Positions 6,807 to 9,278 of a DNA stretch of 9,278 nt are shown here, piece after piece (the stretch's first letter is position 1; the number at the start of each line of letters is the position of its first letter). The stretch covers positions 1 to 9,278 of the forward strand of contig NZ_CBFIHX010000128.1 of NCBI RefSeq assembly GCF_965662505.1. Reading direction: 5' to 3'. This stretch comes from Pseudomaricurvus sp965662505. Lineage in GTDB: Bacteria; Pseudomonadota; Gammaproteobacteria; Pseudomonadales; Cellvibrionaceae. The translations under genes were made by a program, and so were the position numbers. The notes beneath the pieces are model-generated. The model made no database searches. It was given only the letters and a program-made list of their open reading frames with translations, and was not told the DNA's origin.

Positions 6807-8303
6807 CTAGCGAGCGCCCTTCTTGAACAATACAATTTCTACGGTTTGAATCAAAATATAGAGATCCAGTAAAACTCCCTGATTTTTGATGTAATACAAA
6901 TCATATTTCAACTTTTCGATAGCATCTTTTTCCGATGCCCCATAGGGATAGCAAAGCTGTGCCCACCCCGTGAGTCCCGGCGCCACCCTGTGACGATCTG
7001 CATAAAACTCATTGAGTTCTGAGAGCGAACCGACAAATTCTTTGCGCTCAGGTCGAGGGCCCACCAAGCTCATATCGCCTACTAATACATTCCAGATCTG
7101 CGGAATCTCATCAATTCGATACTTCCTGATAAATGCACCCACGCGGGTGATTCTTTGATCCCCACTGAGAGCCCACTTGGCAACCCCGTCCGCCTCAGCA
7201 TCCTGGCACATACTTCTAAATTTGTAGATGGTAAACTCAGCTCCACCACGTCCGACTCGCTTTTGGGTATAGAGTACAGGCGCCTTTCTGCCGCATTCAA
7301 GCATGATGGCTAGAGCCGTAAGAAGCATAACGGGTAAAAAGATCACTCCGAGCACCACAGCGACCAGAATATCCACTGTGCGCTTAAGGAAGTGGGAAAC
7401 TATATTATTGGTAAAGCCGGAAGAGCGAATGAGCCAACCACTCTGGATCAGGTCCAGCTGAATGACTGAGGCTTCTCGCTCAAAAAAGTCCAAGTCATCG
7501 GTCACATCAATACCAGACATCCGACAATCCAATAGATCACTGACAGGTAAACCCTGTCGCCGATCATCGAGAGCAATTACAATTTCATCAACCTGATGCG
7601 CTAACGCATACTCACAAATGCTGTTTAACTTAACAAGCTTATCTGGATTTACAAAACAATGCTGGCAGCTCTTTGTAGGCAAAAAGCCCATCAATTTAAA
7701 GCCCCTTTTATCGGCTTTTCTGCGTAGCTGCTCAATTCTTCTGGCGCGCTTCCCTGTACCTAGAACTAGTATATTGCGCTGTAGCATCTGCCCGTCGACA
7801 TAACGCTCAAACAGAGCCCTGACGACCATGAGTGCTGAGGCAAGAGCCACAACGCCAAAAGCAATATCCGAATAACTCCAGGTAACCTCGGATAAAGCCA
7901 TATTGAGCATTTTCATCGCAACGGCGCACAATATGACCGAAACAGCCACATGAATACACACATCCAGCAAGCGATTTCTCTGACGGGCATTATAGAGCCC
8001 CATGGCTGTCAGAGAGAGAACTATCATTGTAGAGAAAACAGCACCGTTCAATGACATAAAAGAAATAGGCTGAGACCCATGCAGAACTGAATCCATGCCC
8101 GAGTAGATCGCAACGGATAACAACCATTCTACGGCCGCTAAACACATATATTCGACATGAACAAAATGACCAGCAATACGAACCTTGCCTCTGAATGAGC
8201 GAGTTCGGGCAAACTTATTCTGTATCGTTCGAGAAGGAGGTGACTGGTTATCGGAAATTGAATCTGTTGGAAATACGCCATCCTGCTGGCGTATGTATGG
8301 CAT
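6807..8303 (-). CDS. epsB: EpsB-type PEP-CTERM/XrtA polyprenyl-P sugar-phosphate transferase
   Basis: Inner-membrane initiating transferase of the WbaP/WcaJ bacterial sugar transferase superfamily, TIGR03013-like; it transfers a hexose-1-phosphate from a UDP-sugar to undecaprenyl phosphate to start EPS repeat units. Numbered from the ATG at 8303 (498 residues), four N-terminal membrane segments lie near 51-69, 84-104, 114-134 and 146-164. A Rossmann-like domain begins at NILVLGTG (177-184). The catalytic domain is preceded by a hydrophobic segment at 310-335 and contains KFRSM (361-365), DAEADGVAKWA (368-378, typical of the XrtA subgroup), the Asp398-Glu399 dyad in RIDEIPQIWN and GPRPE (415-419). 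Start choice: the ATG at 8336 adds 11 residues but has no good ribosome site, whereas the ATG at 8303 has AGGA five bases upstream. The first 39 residues are polar and not part of the family core. The sugar substrate is not evident. Convergent with prsR; no partner enzyme follows directly. Confidence 0.9.
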   Translation of the reverse strand: MPYIRQQDGVFPTDSISDNQSPPSRTIQNKFARTRSFRGKVRIAGHFVHVEYMCLAAVEWLLSVAIYSGMDSVLHGSQPISFMSLNGAVFSTMIVLSLTAMGLYNARQRNRLLDVCIHVAVSVILCAVAMKMLNMALSEVTWSYSDIAFGVVALASALMVVRALFERYVDGQMLQRNILVLGTGKRARRIEQLRRKADKRGFKLMGFLPTKSCQHCFVNPDKLVKLNSICEYALAHQVDEIVIALDDRRQGLPVSDLLDCRMSGIDVTDDLDFFEREASVIQLDLIQSGWLIRSSGFTNNIVSHFLKRTVDILVAVVLGVIFLPVMLLTALAIMLECGRKAPVLYTQKRVGRGGAEFTIYKFRSMCQDAEADGVAKWALSGDQRITRVGAFIRKYRIDEIPQIWNVLVGDMSLVGPRPERKEFVGSLSELNEFYADRHRVAPGLTGWAQLCYPYGASEKDAIEKLKYDLYYIKNQGVLLDLYILIQTVEIVLFKKGAR

Positions 8304-8308
8304 CTTCT

Positions 8309-8312
8309 TCCT
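8309..8312 (-). promoter_or_regulatory. Ribosome site deciding the epsB start
   Basis: On the minus strand AGGA (within AGGAAG) stands five bases before the ATG at 8303-8301. The upstream in-frame ATG at 8336-8334 has only a distant GGGG. The downstream start is therefore preferred, giving 498 instead of 509 residues. Confidence 0.5.
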
Positions 8313-8341
8313 GATTTGCACCTTGGTTTGTGTCATTGTAA

Positions 8342-8356
8342 GCAGGCCCCAGACCT
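8342..8356 (-). promoter_or_regulatory. Weak sigma-54-like -24/-12 element
   Basis: On the minus strand AGG-TCTGGGGCC-TGC has GG and GC separated by exactly ten bases, the spacing sigma-54 needs, and CTGC in place of TTGC. The CAC after GG is missing (TCT instead), so the match is poor. If real, transcription would begin near 8331, just upstream of the AGGA site and the ATG at 8303. It would exclude the ATG at 8336. Confidence 0.2.
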
Positions 8357-8380
8357 AGATAATCCATTATTCAGAATGCC

Positions 8381-8410
8381 ATTCACTCCGCTAATACTTT
8401 TGCTCGGAGT
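8381..8410 (-). other. Hairpin in the epsB leader
   Basis: Arms ATTCACTCCG (8381-8390) and CGGAGTAAAT (8401+4 to 8414) are inverted with a 14-base loop. The six inner pairs are perfect. The one outer mismatch becomes a G-U wobble only in minus-strand RNA, giving ten continuous pairs in the epsB leader transcript. The full outer arm reaches 8414. No T-run follows, so this is a leader structure or operator and not an intrinsic terminator. Confidence 0.4.
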
Positions 8411-8454
8411 AAATATTCCCTTTTGGTAGCGCCAGCATAAATAACACAAACTTC

Positions 8455-8464
8455 AAGTTAACTT
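8455..8464. promoter_or_regulatory. 10-bp palindrome AAGTTAACTT
   Basis: A perfect 10-bp palindrome whose core AGTTAACT is repeated in the larger dyad at 8483-8490, 27 bp away. The recurrence of the same core suggests two sites for one DNA-binding protein upstream of epsB. Confidence 0.35.
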
Positions 8465-8482
8465 AGGCGCGTTTTGTGACAC

Positions 8483-8500
8483 AGTTAACTATAGTGAACT
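8483..8500. promoter_or_regulatory. 18-bp near-perfect dyad, candidate operator
   Basis: AGTTAACTATAGTGAACT is an inverted repeat with 8-bp arms around AT and only one mismatched pair. Its centre coincides with the -10 hexamer of the candidate minus-strand promoter, a classic position for a repressor. It could alternatively be an upstream activator site for a promoter nearer epsB. Confidence 0.45.
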
Positions 8501-8515
8501 AAACTCAGTTTACAA
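8488..8515 (-). promoter_or_regulatory. Candidate sigma-70 promoter for epsB
   Basis: On the minus strand TTGTAA (positions 8515-8510) is followed after 16 bases by TATAGT (8493-8488). The -35 matches four and the -10 five of six consensus positions. Transcription would start near 8481 and give a leader of about 180 bases to the ATG at 8303, containing the hairpin at 8381-8414. Confidence 0.4.
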
Positions 8516-8715
8516 TACTCTTTTGCCTCTTATGAATTAATATTTTATAAATTGATAAAAGGTAAGAAAACTGTCCAAACAAAAAATAAAATCGATAATA
8601 AGAAGGCCGACTTTTAATTCCATCGGGAAATATCACAGTAACAACTTAGGAAATATACTTCTTCTTTATAAAAAGTTACCCCGCATTATAAAACCTATGA
8701 TTTCTCCAAGAAACA

Positions 8716-9278
8716 TCAAATCGGCGAATCTCCAACAGCCCGTACCGGAACCTCTCCATCAGGCCCTCGATAGAACTTAATGATACTTTCACCATAATCC
8801 AGAATGTTTTCAGATTTCTTAAGCTCCAAAACTTTCCTAACTTCATCTTCACGAACTCTTGCCGTCCTGGCAATCTGCTTTGGCCCAACTTTTATTGACC
8901 GATGATGAGGATTTCGACGATTGGGCAATGCCGACTTCCACAGTTCAGCCAAAGCAAACTCGACTCGACCGGTCTGAGGTGCGAAAGCCTGAATCATGGC
9001 CAGATTATCTGTATCTCTCACTCGCTTGGCAAAATGCTTAAGCAATTGCTCAAGGTGGTCAGGGTTTCGCCTTAAAGTATCGAACATATGTGTGCGTTCG
9101 ATAGAAATAAGCTCTGTATTGACCAACGAGGAGGCCTTTGCAGATCGCCTCTCACCGTCGAATACCGCTAACTCTCCAAACAAAGCTCCCCTGGAAAGGT
9201 TCGCCAGAACCATTTCATTACCATTTGGATCTTCTCTTGAGATTGCAATCCACCCATTATCAATTGCATAAGTGTGAT
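8716..9278 (-). CDS. Crp/Fnr-family transcriptional regulator (5' end outside window)
   Basis: DNA-binding regulator with an N-terminal cyclic-nucleotide-binding domain and a C-terminal winged helix. The frame stays open to the window edge: residues encoded upstream of the ATG at 9213 (HTYAIDNGWIAISREDPNG and on) continue the beta-roll, so that ATG is internal and about 40-60 N-terminal residues are missing. The phosphate-binding cassette FGELAVFDGERRSAKA keeps the Gly-Glu-Leu and Arg-Ser positions used by E. coli CRP to hold cAMP. A long dimerisation helix follows. The helix-turn-helix (IKVGPKQIARTARVREDEVRKVLELKK) aligns with CRP helices E and F, but the DNA-reading residues Arg180, Glu181 and Arg185 become Glu, Asp and Lys. 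DNA specificity is therefore probably not the TGTGA-N6-TCACA of CRP. No FNR cysteine cluster is visible in the part present. The ligand could be cAMP or another cyclic nucleotide. It lies upstream of epsB on the same strand. Confidence 0.85.
   Translation of the reverse strand, partial: HTYAIDNGWIAISREDPNGNEMVLANLSRGALFGELAVFDGERRSAKASSLVNTELISIERTHMFDTLRRNPDHLEQLLKHFAKRVRDTDNLAMIQAFAPQTGRVEFALAELWKSALPNRRNPHHRSIKVGPKQIARTARVREDEVRKVLELKKSENILDYGESIIKFYRGPDGEVPVRAVGDSPI

Larger units (their letters stand above)
8304..8715. other. AT-rich intergenic region upstream of epsB
   Basis: About 380-410 bp separate the Crp-like gene from the EpsB-like gene, both on the minus strand. No gene is visible. 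It contains the leader hairpin (8381-8410), the palindromes at 8455-8464 and 8483-8500, and a candidate promoter (8488-8515). The stretch 8520-8700 is very AT-rich. There, arms TTTATAA (8665-8671) and TTATAAA (8686-8692) form a weak inverted repeat, and I see no GC-rich terminator for the Crp-like gene. Confidence 0.55.

Noticed and set aside
8474..8484. TGTGACACA as a CRP-binding site
   Set aside because: The halves are separated by a single base rather than six, so it does not fit the CRP consensus.

Overview
The window looks like part of an exopolysaccharide (EPS) locus of the PEP-CTERM/exosortase (XrtA) type, probably from a marine or environmental gammaproteobacterium. The evidence is a PrsK-type histidine kinase, a PrsR-type sigma-54 activator and an EpsB-family (TIGR03013-like) polyprenyl-phosphate sugar transferase. 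Beside them is a nucleotide-sugar pair closely resembling TviB/WbpO and TviC/WbpP. Base composition is moderate, with AT-rich spacers. I cannot name a genus from the sequence alone, and no exosortase or PEP-CTERM substrate gene lies inside the window.

Layout: (1) 95-2547, minus strand: tviC/wbpP-like epimerase followed by tviB-like dehydrogenase, a two-gene unit expected to make UDP-GalNAcA-type precursor. (2) 2548-3097: a 550-bp divergent spacer holding a perfect tandem 19-bp duplication just upstream of a TATAAT box that faces prsK, plus a 14-bp palindrome on the epimerase side. (3) 3098-6678, plus strand: prsK and prsR, coupled through a 4-bp GTGA overlap. (4) 6679-6806: a convergent spacer with a long inverted repeat (probable terminator, best oriented for the minus strand) and a second perfect tandem duplication (2 x 15 bp). 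(5) 6807-8303 (possibly to 8336), minus strand: the EpsB-like sugar transferase. (6) About 8304-8715: an AT-rich spacer with an 18-bp near-palindrome over a candidate -10 box, a related 10-bp palindrome, a leader hairpin and a weak sigma-54-like element. (7) 8716 to the window edge, minus strand: the C-terminal part of a Crp/Fnr-family regulator.

How the parts fit (inference): the EpsB-like enzyme would load the first sugar phosphate onto the lipid carrier, and the TviC/TviB pair would supply an acidic amino sugar. PrsK/PrsR would switch on sigma-54-dependent genes of the EPS/PEP-CTERM programme. The Crp-like protein could add cyclic-nucleotide control. The coding genes are recognisable family members. 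The least explained part of the window is the regulatory DNA in the three main spacers, above all the tandem 19-bp repeat and the dyads upstream of the sugar transferase.
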